This document shows, piece after piece, positions 27,812 to 36,319 of a stretch of 64,000 nt of DNA (its first letter is position 1; the number at the start of each line of letters is the position of its first letter). Position numbers and translations under genes: made by a program. The stretch is taken from positions 1,302,001-1,366,000 of the forward strand of contig CAWJUH010000001.1 in the NCBI GenBank assembly GCA_963846005.1. The letters are read 5' to 3'. This stretch comes from CAVSUR01 sp963846005 (lineage in GTDB: Bacteria > Actinomycetota > Actinomycetes > Streptosporangiales > Streptosporangiaceae). Under the pieces are notes generated by a model that was not told where the DNA came from, ran no database searches, and saw only the letters and a program-made list of their open reading frames with translations.

Positions 27812-28788
27812 CGGCCCCTCGCGAACGCCACCGCCAGCTCCCGGGCAGTCGCCGCCTGGCCCGGCTTGGGGGCTCCGGCGAGCACGTCGTAACCGGCCGC
27901 GGCGATGGCCGCCAGCGCCGCCCGGCCGCCGGCCACGTAGCCGGCTACCGCCAGCCGGGCTGCGCCGCGCAGCGTGCCGATCAGCGGGGCGCCGGAGTCC
28001 AGCAGGCCGCGGGCCTGCTGGACCTGCGCGGCGAGCAGCGCGCGCAGCTGCGGCCCGGCGTGCGCGGCGGCCAGGTCGGCCTCAGTGCAGCCGTGCGCGG
28101 CCAGGTCCTGCTGGGGCAGGTAGACGCGGCCCAGGGCCAGGTCCTCGGCCACGTCCTGCCAGTGCTCGGCGAGCTGCAGCGCCGAGCAGACGCGGTCGGA
28201 CAGCTCCACCCGGTCCGGGGTATAGCAGCCGAACACGCGCAGCACCATCCGGCCCACCGGGTCGGCGGACAGCCGGCAGTAACCGAGCAGGTCGTCGAGG
28301 GTCTGGTAGCGGTCCACCTGCTGGTCCTGGCGGTTGGCCTGGATGAGGTCCAGCAACGGGCGGGCCTCGATGCCGCACTGCGCGACGGCGGGAGCCAGGC
28401 CGCGGACGGCCGGCAGCGCCGGCTCGCCGCCGGGCGCGTACAGCCGGCGGACGTCGGCGTCCAGCTCGTCCAGCAGCCGCAGCCGGCTGGCCGGGGCGGC
28501 CCGGTCGCCGACGTCGTCGACGGTGCGGGCGAACACGTAGATCGCCATCAGGTGGCGGCGGTAGCGGGCCGGCAGCAGCCGGAGCGCGACCGGGAAGTTC
28601 TCCCCGCTCGCCAGCGCGGCCACCGCGGCGGTTACGTCCGGCGCGTCCGGCGCGGGCGACGGCGATGACGGCTGCCCGGGGGACGGCGAGCCGGCCGGCG
28701 GCGGGCCCGCCCGCAGCGGGTCAGTCCGCGCAGCCCAGGAGCGCCCGCCTGGCAACAGGCGGGCGCCGGCCTTGGGCTCGTCGGGCAT
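27808..28788 (-). CDS. hpnC: Hydroxysqualene synthase HpnC
   Basis: A 326-residue squalene/phytoene-synthase-fold enzyme that converts presqualene diphosphate to hydroxysqualene. Motifs are FARTVDDVGDRA and EHWQDVAEDLALGRVYLPQQ, with GENFPVALRLLPARYR near the N-terminus. About 45 residues of Pro/Ala-rich sequence precede the fold. The start is uncertain: ATG 28788, GTG 28794 and ATG 28827 are in frame and none has a good ribosome site, so the transcript may be leaderless. It is the first gene of the hopanoid operon. Confidence 0.9.
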   Translation of the reverse strand: MPDEPKAGARLLPGGRSWAARTDPLRAGPPPAGSPSPGQPSSPSPAPDAPDVTAAVAALASGENFPVALRLLPARYRRHLMAIYVFARTVDDVGDRAAPASRLRLLDELDADVRRLYAPGGEPALPAVRGLAPAVAQCGIEARPLLDLIQANRQDQQVDRYQTLDDLLGYCRLSADPVGRMVLRVFGCYTPDRVELSDRVCSALQLAEHWQDVAEDLALGRVYLPQQDLAAHGCTEADLAAAHAGPQLRALLAAQVQQARGLLDSGAPLIGTLRGAARLAVAGYVAGGRAALAAIAAAGYDVLAGAPKPGQAATARELAVAFARGR

Positions 28789-28794
28789 CACGGT

Positions 28795-29650
28795 CACTAT
28801 TTCTGCACAGTTTCCTATTGAAGGCAAATAATGACGTCGCCGTCACCTGACACTGCTGTCGCATTTCTCCGGCGGCGCCTTCGTTTCGTTTACATGCCGG
28901 TAACCGAACTACCCGGCACTGCTGCCGCGGACACCGTCGAGCGGACACCGTCGAGCGGCAGCTTGCCATATTCAGGTATTTGGCGTCCAGGCGAATTACT
29001 GACGCTTCTGTCATATCCCCGGCCCGGCTGATTCCGCGCTTCCCGCGGCGGCCGGAGCCGATGGGCCCGGAGCGTCACCGCGGGCCGGCGGATGATCGCG
29101 GCCGGCAGCCGGCGTGTCCCGTCCCGGCCGCGGCCTGTTCCCGCGCTCAACCCGGTGGCCGGGCCATTCAGCGGGCCCGGTGCCGATGGGCGGCCTTCAG
29201 CGGGTTCAGGCGCGGGCACTGGCATCGCTGGTGCGTGCTGACCGCGGTCAGCACGCCACTGAGCGCGGTCAACGGGCCTGAATGGGCCCGCTCACGCGGC
29301 CCGGACCGGCGTCCCGGCCGCCCGGGCCGGCTCGCGCCGCGCGGTGGATCGCCGGCGTCACCGCGGGCGGCCGGCGCGGGTCGCTTGCGCCGTCGGCCTT
29401 TGCCGGTAACGCATGGTGCGCCGGGCACCACCGGAATGGGCCGCCGGGAGCGCGCGGCAATGGGCATCCGGAATACTGCATTTGTATCCGGCGCGTGACG
29501 CCCGCCGCAGCGCTTGGTGGCCTCTCGCCCGGGCTTGCCCTATTTCGCGGGTATCACGGTTTACGGACTGTTACGCTCGCAGACTTCCGCCGGGCGGCCC
29601 GGAAACGGCGCGCGCCCCTGCTCGCTCCTCACCCCGCGAGGGCCATCATC
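28795..29650. other. Long non-coding region between hopanoid operon and conservon remnant
   Basis: About 850 bases with no gene I can support. It contains the presumed promoter of hpnC (relatively AT-rich 28795-28850), two adjacent 14-base copies of CGGACACCGTCGAG (28928-28955) and a 24-bp perfect palindrome at 29233-29256. A 66-codon plus-strand frame at 28831 has a fair ribosome site but atypical codon use. The region before 29650 probably held the promoter of the ancestral kinase gene. Confidence 0.5.
29233..29256. repeat. 24-bp perfect palindrome
   Basis: GCGTGCTGACCG (29233-29244) is followed directly by its reverse complement (29245-29256), with no loop bases. A perfect palindrome without a loop suits a dimeric regulator site better than a terminator. 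No adjacent regulator gene is visible, so its role is open. Confidence 0.45.
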
Positions 29651-30228
29651 ATGGGTTTGCTCCGCCGGTCTGTCCGCATCAAGATCGTGCTGCTCATCCT
29701 GATGCCGGTGCTGTCGCTGGCCGGCCTGTACGAGGTTCGTCACCGCGCGCACCGCCGGCGACGTGCCGCGGCCCGCGTCGGCCCGCACCATCGGGGCCGG
29801 CACCGTCGCCCCGGCCGGCTGACGGCCCAGATCGGCGCCGAGCGCCAGCTGGCCGTGGTCTTACCTGGCGTGCCCACCGCGCGCAACCTGGCCCTGCTGC
29901 GCCAGACCGGGAACCGGCCGGCGCTGCGGCCGGCGATCGCCGGGCCGGCCATCACCCGGCCCGGGGCGATAAACGCATGCGCCAGCCTGATCACGGCCGC
30001 AGCGCCGGTGCTGAATCAGGCAATTCTGCAGCAGTCGAATGTCCCGCCGGCCACCCAGGCGCTGGCATTCGTGCGCATGGAAAGTCGCAGGAATATCTGC
30101 TGCCGGAGAACGCGCTGCCGGCCGGCGATATCCTTGCGCGGTATTTCTCCGGTGCGGCGGCCGGCCGCCGCACCGGAGAACAAGGTCATCGCCGAGCTGA
30201 CCGTGCCGGCGGCTCACCGCAGAAGTGA
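29651..30228 (+). pseudogene. Decayed, truncated NIT-domain sensor histidine kinase (conservon type)
   Basis: The ATG at 29651 opens MGLLRRSVRIKIVLLILMP then VLSLAGLYE, the standard start of conservon sensor kinases with a nitrate/nitrite-sensing (NIT) domain. Later pieces match the same domain in alternating frames. FVT-x-RTAGDVPRPASA lies in one frame; LTAQIGAERQLAVV, LNQAILQQSNVPPATQALAF and VRM in the first frame; and GKSQEYLLPENALPAGDILARYFS in another up to a stop near 30228. At least three frameshifts are needed and the HAMP, kinase and ATPase domains (over 500 residues) are absent. This is real decay, unlike the single-base breaks elsewhere. An intact roadblock gene, the usual next conservon member, follows. 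Confidence 0.7.
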
Positions 30229-30254
30229 AGGGCCAGCCACCTGAAGGGGGCACA

Positions 30255-30659
30255 GTGAACCGCACGGGCCAGCTCGACCGGCTGCTCGATGACCTGGTCG
30301 CCCGGGCCGGCGCCGCGGACCGGGCCGTCATCTTGTCCAGCGACGGGATGATCATCGGCGCCAGCGCCGGGCTCAGCCGGGAGGACACCGAGCATCTGTG
30401 CGCGGTGGCGGCCGGGATCCAGAGCCTCGCCCGCGGCGCCGGGCGGCGTTTCGGGGCCGGCGAGCCCCGCCAGAGCGTGGTCGAGCTGGAGTCGGCGTTC
30501 CTGTTCGTGACCGAGGCCGGGGAGGGCACCTGCCTGGCCGTGCTGGCCCGGGCGGGCGCCGACGCGGGCGCCATCGCTCACGAGATGGCGGTGGTCGCCG
30601 GCCAGATCCGCGACTACCTCAGCGCCGGCGACGGCCCGGTGTTCACCGATCCCGGGTGA
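30255..30659 (+). CDS. Roadblock/LC7 domain protein (conservon component)
   Basis: A 134-residue MglB-like roadblock/LC7 protein. The fold is visible as LDRLLDDLVARAGAADRAVILSSDG, then GMIIGASAGLS and FLFVTEAGEGTCLAVLA. GTG 30255 has GAAGGGGG five bases upstream. In actinobacterial conservons this protein is encoded between a NIT histidine kinase and a DUF742 protein/small GTPase, acting on the GTPase. Here the kinase is decayed and the DUF742 and GTPase genes are absent, so it is an orphan. It may act with another conservon elsewhere. Confidence 0.85.
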   Translation: MNRTGQLDRLLDDLVARAGAADRAVILSSDGMIIGASAGLSREDTEHLCAVAAGIQSLARGAGRRFGAGEPRQSVVELESAFLFVTEAGEGTCLAVLARAGADAGAIAHEMAVVAGQIRDYLSAGDGPVFTDPG

Positions 30660-30685
30660 GAGCATGCGCGGGAGGCGGTGGCGAG

Positions 30686-31783
30686 CTAAGCGCGCCAGAT
30701 CAGCACCAGGGCGCAGTCGTCGGCCACCCGGCGGCCGCCGATGGTCTGCACCAGCCGCTCCGCGCCCGGGCCGAACCCTGAGGTCACCAGCCGGTCGGCC
30801 GCGCCGAGCAGCCGGTCGATGCCCGCGTCGATGTCCAGGCCCGGGGCCTCGACCAGCCCGTCGGTGTAGAGCATCAGCGCATCGCCGGGCCGCAGCGTCC
30901 CGCGCTCGGGGACCATGCGCAGGTCGGATACGACGCCGAGCACGATGCCGCGGGCCTGGGTGAGCCGCCAGGTACCGCTGCCCGCGGTGAAGTGCGCGGC
31001 CGGCGGGTGGCCGGCCGACCGGACCACGTAGTCGCCGGTGGTCAGGTCGACGGCCAGGTGCACCGCGGTCACGAACCCCTCGCCGCGCACGCCGCGGCGC
31101 AGGTAGGCGTTGCAGGCGGACAGGAACCCCTCGCTCGGCACCGAGCCGAGCAGCCCGCCGAACGCGCCCGACAGCAGCAGCGCCCTGGTGCCCGCGTCGA
31201 TGCCCTTGCCGGACACGTCGACCAGCGCCACCTCGAGGTTCTTGCCGTCGGCCGCGGAGACGAGGAAGTCGCCGCCGAACGACGAGCCGCCCGCCGGGCG
31301 CAGCACCGAAACCGAGCCCCAGCCGTCAGCAAGCCGCGGCAGCGTGCTCTGCGCGCGCAGCCGCGCGGCCAGGTCGATCAGCATCTGGTCGCCGCGCAGG
31401 CCCTGCACGCCGAGCTTGGCCCGGGTCCGGGCCAGCACGTCGGCGAAGATCGCGGTGATCAGGACAGTGGCGAGGATGCCGGGGCCGGCCCGGTCGTTGA
31501 GCCAGTCGTAGCCGATCATGACGGCGGCCACGCCGAACAGGATGCGCAGCGCGCGCGGCATCAGCAGCAGGCCGCCCGCCAGCACCGGCAAGATCATCGC
31601 GCCGGGCGAGAACCACCATTCCGACAGGTGCGCCGCCGCCACCCCGATGGCCACGACCAGCGCGGCGAGCGCGAACGCGATCCTGCGGTTGCGGGTGAAG
31701 AACTGCCGCCTGGCCAGCCCGCGCAACCGCCGCCCGGCTGCCTGGGCAGCCCGGGCACCGCGGCGCGGGACACGGGAGGCCAT
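30686..31783 (-). CDS. Membrane-anchored SpoIIE/RsbU-type PP2C phosphatase
   Basis: A 365-residue protein with three or four N-terminal membrane helices (IAFALAALVVAIGVAAAH, AMILPVLAGGLLLMP, ILFGVAAVMIGY and a fourth around ILATVLITAIFADVLA). A cytosolic PP2C domain follows (GSSFGGDFLVSA, VALVDVSGKGIDAGTRA, MLYTDGLVEAPG, VADDCALVLIW). It would dephosphorylate an anti-sigma antagonist in response to an unknown membrane signal. ATG 31783 is chosen because the membrane domain starts there; no ribosome site precedes it and TACAGT lies 9 bases upstream, so it may be leaderless. It is divergent from the Eis-like gene across 73 bases. Confidence 0.85.
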   Translation of the reverse strand: MASRVPRRGARAAQAAGRRLRGLARRQFFTRNRRIAFALAALVVAIGVAAAHLSEWWFSPGAMILPVLAGGLLLMPRALRILFGVAAVMIGYDWLNDRAGPGILATVLITAIFADVLARTRAKLGVQGLRGDQMLIDLAARLRAQSTLPRLADGWGSVSVLRPAGGSSFGGDFLVSAADGKNLEVALVDVSGKGIDAGTRALLLSGAFGGLLGSVPSEGFLSACNAYLRRGVRGEGFVTAVHLAVDLTTGDYVVRSAGHPPAAHFTAGSGTWRLTQARGIVLGVVSDLRMVPERGTLRPGDALMLYTDGLVEAPGLDIDAGIDRLLGAADRLVTSGFGPGAERLVQTIGGRRVADDCALVLIWRA

Positions 31784-31856
31784 GTTGGCGAACTGTACCC
31801 GGCGGCGGCCAATAACCGTTCGCGCCGGATAACCGCCGTGGGGTACGAATACGGCC

Positions 31857-33113
31857 ATGGCCGATACCTTCGCGATCCGGCCTGCCGGCGAGGAGGAGCT
31901 CGCCGCCTTCTCGGCCGTCTGCGATCGCGCGTTCCACTCCCCCTGGCCGCCCGAGCAGATGCTCCAGCACGAGCGGATCACGTTCGAGCTGGACCGGAGC
32001 CTGGCTGCCTTCGACGGGCCGGGCCCGGTCGGCACCACGGCGGCCTACACCTTCGAGCTGACCGTCCCGGGCGGTACGGCGGCCGCGGCCGGGGTGACGG
32101 CCGTCGCCGTGCTGCCCGAATACCGCCGCCGCGGCATCCTGACCGCGCTGATGCGCCGCCAGCTCAGCGACATCCGCGAGCGGGGTGAGCCGCTCGCCGT
32201 GCTGTTCGCCTCCGAGTCCGGGATCTACGGCCGGTTCGGCTACGGCTGCGCCGCCGAGCAGCTGGGCCTGACCTTCCGCCGTGGCGACGGGAAGCAGCTG
32301 CCGCCCGCGGCTGGCCCGGGCGCGGCCGGGATCCGGCTGCAGCCCGCCGAGCCGTCCGAGGTCAAGGCCGAGATGGCAAAGGTCTACGACGTCGTGCGGC
32401 CGGGCCGTCCCGGCATGTACGCCCGGGACGAGCGATGGTGGACCGCGGAGGTCGACGACCCGGAGGCCTTCCGGGAGGGCGCGACCCCGCTGCGCGCCGT
32501 GCTGGCCACCAGTGCCGCCGGGCCGCGCGGGTATGCGCTGTACTCGGTCAAGCCCGACTGGGGCCCGCATGGCCTGCCCGGCAGCGCGCTCACCGTGCAC
32601 GAGCTGATGTACGCCGGCCCGGACGCCGCCGCGGCGCTGTGGGGAGACCTGCTGACCCGGGACCTGATCGCCGAGGTCCGGCTGCGTAACCGGCCGGTCG
32701 ACGACGCGGTGCTGTACCTGCTGGCCGACCGGCGGCAGGCCCGGCCGGTCCTGGAGGACGGGCTGTACGTGCGGATCGCCGACGTGCCCGCGGCGCTGGC
32801 GGCCCGCCGTTACGCGGCGCCGGCAGACGTAGTCATCGAGGTCGCCGACGACCAGATCGGCGAGAACTGCGGCCGGTGGCGGCTGGAGTCCGGCGGCCTG
32901 GACGACCCGGCCCCGGCCCGGTGCACGCGCACCAGCGAACCGGCCGACATCTGGCTGCCGGTGCGGGTGCTCGGCGCCGTCTATCTCGGCCGCGGCGGGC
33001 TGAGCGCCTACGCCGCGGCCGGTCACGCCGCGGAGCTGCGGCCGGGGGCGCTGGCCCGGCTGACGGCCGCGATGGGATGGGACCAGGCCCCGTGGTGCCC
33101 GGCCGTGTTCTGA
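31857..33113 (+). CDS. Eis-like GNAT acetyltransferase with SCP2-like C-terminus
   Basis: A 418-residue member of the Eis/GNAT family. The N-terminal GNAT domain has VTAVAVLPEYRRRGILTALM (acetyl-CoA loop) and ESGIYGRFGYG. The second GNAT-like domain spans about 180-300, and the C-terminal SCP2-like domain ends in the free carboxylate of F418, which in Eis acts as the general base. Eis proteins are hexameric and acetylate aminoglycosides, protein lysines or polyamines. Whether this one confers drug tolerance is unknown. ATG 31857 lacks a ribosome site; TACGAAT lies just upstream, consistent with leaderless expression. Confidence 0.88.
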   Translation: MADTFAIRPAGEEELAAFSAVCDRAFHSPWPPEQMLQHERITFELDRSLAAFDGPGPVGTTAAYTFELTVPGGTAAAAGVTAVAVLPEYRRRGILTALMRRQLSDIRERGEPLAVLFASESGIYGRFGYGCAAEQLGLTFRRGDGKQLPPAAGPGAAGIRLQPAEPSEVKAEMAKVYDVVRPGRPGMYARDERWWTAEVDDPEAFREGATPLRAVLATSAAGPRGYALYSVKPDWGPHGLPGSALTVHELMYAGPDAAAALWGDLLTRDLIAEVRLRNRPVDDAVLYLLADRRQARPVLEDGLYVRIADVPAALAARRYAAPADVVIEVADDQIGENCGRWRLESGGLDDPAPARCTRTSEPADIWLPVRVLGAVYLGRGGLSAYAAAGHAAELRPGALARLTAAMGWDQAPWCPAVF

Positions 33114-33122
33114 CCTGCCTGC

Positions 33123-33176
33123 GCCGCCCGGCCCGCCTGTGCCGCCCGGCCCGCCTGTGCCGCCCGGCCCGCCTGT
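33123..33176. repeat. Three perfect 18-bp tandem repeats
   Basis: The unit GCCGCCCGGCCCGCCTGT occurs three times back to back, directly downstream of the Eis-like stop. A degenerate fourth copy follows. It belongs to a 260-base repeat-rich gap (33114-33378) that contains no gene. Confidence 0.85.
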
Positions 33177-33228
33177 GCCGCCCGGCCGCGTGCGTCCGGC
33201 CAGCTGTGCCGCCCGGCCAGCCTGTGGT

Positions 33229-33265
33229 TGTGACATTCAGGGGCATCAGTGCCCGTGGTTGTGAC
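33229..33265. repeat. Imperfect palindromic element, copy 1
   Basis: A 37-base imperfect palindrome: TGTGACATTCAGGGGCA, a 4-base centre, then TGCCCGTGGTTGTGAC. A second 37-base copy, about 70% identical, lies at 56266-56302, also just after a plus-strand gene. The arms also overlap two direct repeats of GTGGTTGTGAC (33224 and 33254). Confidence 0.45.
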
Positions 33266-33330
33266 GTTCAGGGGGTTGTGCTGAGCCTCGGCCAGCGACG
33301 TTCAGGGGGTCGTGCTGAGCCTCGGCCAGC
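33263..33330. repeat. Two tandem 34-bp repeats
   Basis: Positions 33263-33296 and 33297-33330 are 34-base copies differing at one base. Each begins GACGTTCAGGGGGT and ends GAGCCTCGGCCAGC. They overlap the end of the palindromic element. Confidence 0.85.
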
Positions 33331-33378
33331 CTCGCAGCTGTGCCAGCGGGGTGCGAGACTGGCGGCGGGAGGACCGCG

Positions 33379-34287
33379 ATGGCCGGGATGAAGATCAGCG
33401 TCGACGCGGCCATGCGCGCGCGGGATGTCTCGCCGCCGCAGCCGGCCGACGAGGCGGCGGCCGCCGCCGCGGACGCCCGGGACGCGGCGGCCCGGCCGCG
33501 CCGCGGGCCGGCTGATCGCCCGGCTCAGGACGGCGGCCCCGGATCCGGTGGCCGCCCGGGACCGGGGGGGCGGGCCCGGCGCGGCTTCCCGGGCCGACCG
33601 GGCCGGCCAGGAGGCGGACCAGCCGGCCCCGGCCCATCGGACCTCGGCTCATCGGGCGCCAGCCCAGCGGGCGCCAGCCCAGCGGGCGCCAGCCCAGCGG
33701 GCGCCAGCCCAGCGGGCGCCAGCCCAGCGGGCGCCAGCCCAGCGGGCGCCAGCCCAGCGGGCGCCAGCCCAGCGGGCGCCAGCCCAGCGGCCAGGCCCAA
33801 GTCACCGGACAACCGCCAGCCGACGCCGGGCAGACCGGAAGGCTGGCCGGGCAGGACGGCGCCGCCCGGCGCCGGGCCGGAGGGTACGCGTACTCCTGCA
33901 GGCGCTAGCGTCGCGCCGGATGCAGGCGTCGCGCCGGGTGCAGGCGCCCCGCCAGCGTCAGGCGCCCCGCCTGGTGCTGGCGTCGCGGTTGATGCGGGCG
34001 CCGCGCCTGACGCTGGCGCCGCGTCGGCCGCCGGCCCAGCGGCGTACGGCGCGACCGGCGGAAAGGACCGGCCTGTTCCGCCCGGCGACCGCGGCGGCCA
34101 GGACGACGGCAGTTCGCACGGTGAGCCGCCGGGCCGCCCGCGCGGCCGCGCCGGCGGCGCGGACGAAGGCGTCACGGCTTCAGACCCAGGCAGAAGCGAG
34201 GCCAGGCGAGGACGGAAGGCGCACCGGCGGCCGCGGCACCGGACCCGCCGCAAGGGCCCCGGTTTATCCGGCGGCCAGCCCCGCTGA
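33379..34287 (+). CDS. Disordered Ala/Gly/Pro-rich protein with GASPA repeats
   Basis: A 302-residue protein. Its first 40 residues (MAGMKISVDAAMRARDVS, then PPQPADEAAAAAADARD) form the only ordered-looking segment; I have an impression of short actinobacterial proteins with a similar start but cannot name a function. The ATG at 33379 has GGGAGGA well spaced. Residues 93-137 are nine perfect GASPA units encoded by a 15-bp tandem repeat. The rest is A/G/P-rich with a basic tail (GRSEARRGRKAHRRPRHRTR). All three frames on both strands are open, so frame choice rests on the ribosome site and the conserved start. It could be a cell-wall or nucleic-acid-associated protein. Confidence 0.5.
   Translation: MAGMKISVDAAMRARDVSPPQPADEAAAAAADARDAAARPRRGPADRPAQDGGPGSGGRPGPGGRARRGFPGRPGRPGGGPAGPGPSDLGSSGASPAGASPAGASPAGASPAGASPAGASPAGASPAGASPAGASPAARPKSPDNRQPTPGRPEGWPGRTAPPGAGPEGTRTPAGASVAPDAGVAPGAGAPPASGAPPGAGVAVDAGAAPDAGAASAAGPAAYGATGGKDRPVPPGDRGGQDDGSSHGEPPGRPRGRAGGADEGVTASDPGRSEARRGRKAHRRPRHRTRRKGPGLSGGQPR
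33655..33789. repeat. Nine perfect 15-bp tandem repeats (GASPA)
   Basis: Nine copies of the 15-base unit GGCGCCAGCCCAGCG run without a mismatch. The absence of any silent change implies recent expansion by slippage. Copy number is likely to vary between strains. Confidence 0.9.
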
Positions 34288-34464
34288 CTCCGGCCGGGGC
34301 CGCCCGCCTCGGCCGCCCCGCTGACTCCGGTCGGCCCCGCTGACCTCGGCGGCCCCGCTGACACCGCCGGGCCTGCCGGCTTCGGCCGCCCGCTGACTCC
34401 GGTCGGCCCCGCTAATCTCGGCGGCCCGCTGACTCCGGCCGGGCCTGCCAGCTCGGCCGCCCCG

Positions 34465-34578
34465 CTGACCTCGGCCGGACCCGCTGATCTCGGCCGGACC
34501 CGCTGACCTCGGCCGGACCCGCTGACCTCGGCCAGGCCCGCTGACCTCGGCCAGGCCCGCTGACCTCGGACAGGCCCG
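34465..34578. repeat. Six 19-bp tandem repeats next to the aldehyde dehydrogenase stop
   Basis: The unit CTGACCTCGGCCGGACCCG recurs exactly every 19 bases six times (34465, 34484, 34503, 34522, 34541, 34560) with few changes. More degenerate relatives extend back to about 34290. The array ends two bases before the aldehyde dehydrogenase stop codon. The gap 34288-34579 holds no supported gene. Confidence 0.85.
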
Positions 34579-34579
34579 G

Positions 34580-35991
34580 CTAGAACTGGAGCGACTTGAT
34601 CTCCAGGTATTCCTCTAGGCCGTGCACGCCGAGTTCGCGGCCGTAGCCGGACTGGCCGAAGCCGCCGAACGGCGCGATCACGTTCCAGGCGCCGCCGTTG
34701 ATCTCGACCTGCCCGGCGCGCAGCCGCCGGGCCACCGCGACCGCGTGGTCGTGGTCGGCGGACCAGACGGCCGCGGCCAGGCCGTAGGGCGTGCCGTTGG
34801 CGATCGACACCGCATCGTCCTCGTCCCGGTAGGCCATGACCGACAGCACCGGCCCGAAGATCTCCTCGCGCGCGATCGTCATCTCCGGGGTCACGTCGGC
34901 GAACACCGTGGGCTGCACGTAGGCGCCGTGCGGCAGCCCATCCGGGCGGCCCGGACCGCCGGTGACCAGCCGGGCGCCCTCGTCCAGGCCGCGCTGGATA
35001 TAGCCGGCCACCCGCTCGCGCTGCGCCTCGGAGACCAGCGGGCCCAGCCGGGTGCCCTCGGCCAGCGGGTCGCCGGGCTGGTACCGTGCCGCGGCCTTCT
35101 CCGCGAGGGCCACCGCTTCGTCGCGCGCGCTCTCGGGAACCAGCATCCGGGTGAGGGCGTTGCAGCTCTGGCCGGCGTTGATGTACGCCTTGGCCATCCC
35201 GGCCTTGACCGCCGCGGCGAGGTCGGCATCGGGCAGGATCACGTTCGCGGACTTGCCGCCGAGTTCCAGCGTGACCCGCTTGACCGTCGCCGCCGCCACC
35301 TCGGCGACGCGCCGGCCCGCCCGGACGGAGCCCGTGAACGACACCAGATCGATGCCCGGGTGCGCGGCGATGGCCTCCCCGGTCACCGGCCCGGTCCCGC
35401 TGACCAGGTTGAACACCCCGGCGGGCAGTCCGGTCTCGGCGAAGATGTCGGCCAGCTCGTAGGCCGCCAGCGGCGCGACCTCGCTCGGCTTGAGCACGAT
35501 CGGGCAGCCGGCCGCCAGCGCGGCAGACACCTTGATGACGATCTGGTAGAGCGGGTAATTCCACGGCGTGATCGCGCCGGCCACCCGGCCGGCTCGCGCA
35601 CGATCAGCGAGTTGCCGACCCGCTCCCCGTCGAAGTCGTAGCTGCCGAGCAGCTCGATGTAGCTGGCCAGCACCTCCAGCGGGGCGCCGACCTGGACCGA
35701 CCTGGCGAACGCCAGCGGCGCGCCCATGTCCGCGCTGATCGCCGCGGCGACCAGGCCGGCCCGGTCGGCCAGCAGCTCGCGGGCGGCCTCCAGGTGCCGG
35801 GCGCGCTCGACGGGCGCGGTCTGGGACCAGGCCGGGAAGGCCGCCCGGGCCGCCGCCACGGCGGCGTCGACGTCCGCCGGATGCCCGGCCGGGACCCGGT
35901 CGATGACCACGCCGGTCGCGGGGTTGACGACGTCGACGCCGTCGCCGGAGGCGGACGGGACCCAGCTGCCGTCGATGAAGTTGCTGCGCAT
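34580..35991 (-). CDS. Aldehyde dehydrogenase family protein, frameshifted
   Basis: An NAD(P)-dependent aldehyde dehydrogenase of about 470 residues after repair. From ATG 35991 (AGGATGG upstream) the N-terminus reads FIDGSWVPSASGD and NPATGVVIDRVPAG. The frame breaks at about 35582-35590, where one G is missing from GGCCGGGTGG. It resumes with GAITPWNYPLYQIVIKVSAA, then KPSEVAPLAAYEL, SFTGSVRAGRRVAE, VTLELGGKSANVIL (general base Glu) and NAGQSCNALTRMLVP (catalytic Cys). All catalytic residues are present, so consensus error is likely. It resembles the broad betaine/succinate-semialdehyde group; the substrate is unknown. Confidence 0.85.
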
Positions 35992-35999
35992 GAGACCAT

Positions 36000-36319
36000 C
36001 CTGGCCTATCGGCTACCCGGCGGGCGTTCCGGCGCCGGACGGCGCCGGAAACGGGCTCGGGCGATCCGTGTAGTCACTCCTTGTATAACTACTGAATGTA
36101 ATCAATGGTCTAGCCGGAGAGCCGCTAGCGTTCATTGACCGATCTGCTTGCAGTGGCGGCCGGTGAGCCGTTATTGCAGATCAGTAAGTGAACTCAAGTC
36201 ACCTAAATCCCGCGTCGGCCTAGGACGCCACTGCTTTTCGTGATACAACACTCTCGTTGAGTAACCAAACTGCGTCACACTGAGTCACGAAATGCGGCAT
36301 GTGCTCAGAAAGGGACGGG
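36000..36319. other. Divergent AT-richer promoter region
   Basis: This stretch is markedly AT-richer than the rest of the window and separates the divergent aldehyde dehydrogenase and membrane-anchored protein genes. GTAGT (36070-36074) and ACTAC (36088-36092) form a loose inverted repeat on the dehydrogenase side. No reading frame with genome-like codon use is present. Confidence 0.45.

Noticed and set aside
28831..29031. 66-codon plus-strand frame with a fair GAAGG ribosome site
   Set aside because: Codon use is unlike the genome, it overlaps the hopanoid promoter and shows no recognisable motif.
30225..30254. Upstream ATG start for the roadblock gene
   Set aside because: The GTG at 30255 has the GAAGGGGG ribosome site and begins at the family's usual N-terminus.
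33655..33789. CRISPR-like array
   Set aside because: Units are contiguous 15-mers without spacers; it is a coding tandem repeat.
33379..34287. A frameshift in the GASPA-repeat gene
   Set aside because: The frame from the good start codon runs to 34287 without interruption, so no shift is needed.
33525..35564. 679-codon minus-strand open frame containing part of the aldehyde dehydrogenase and the antisense of the GASPA gene
   Set aside because: It is open only because of GC-rich repeats. Its conserved content belongs to the dehydrogenase in another frame and it lacks a ribosome site.
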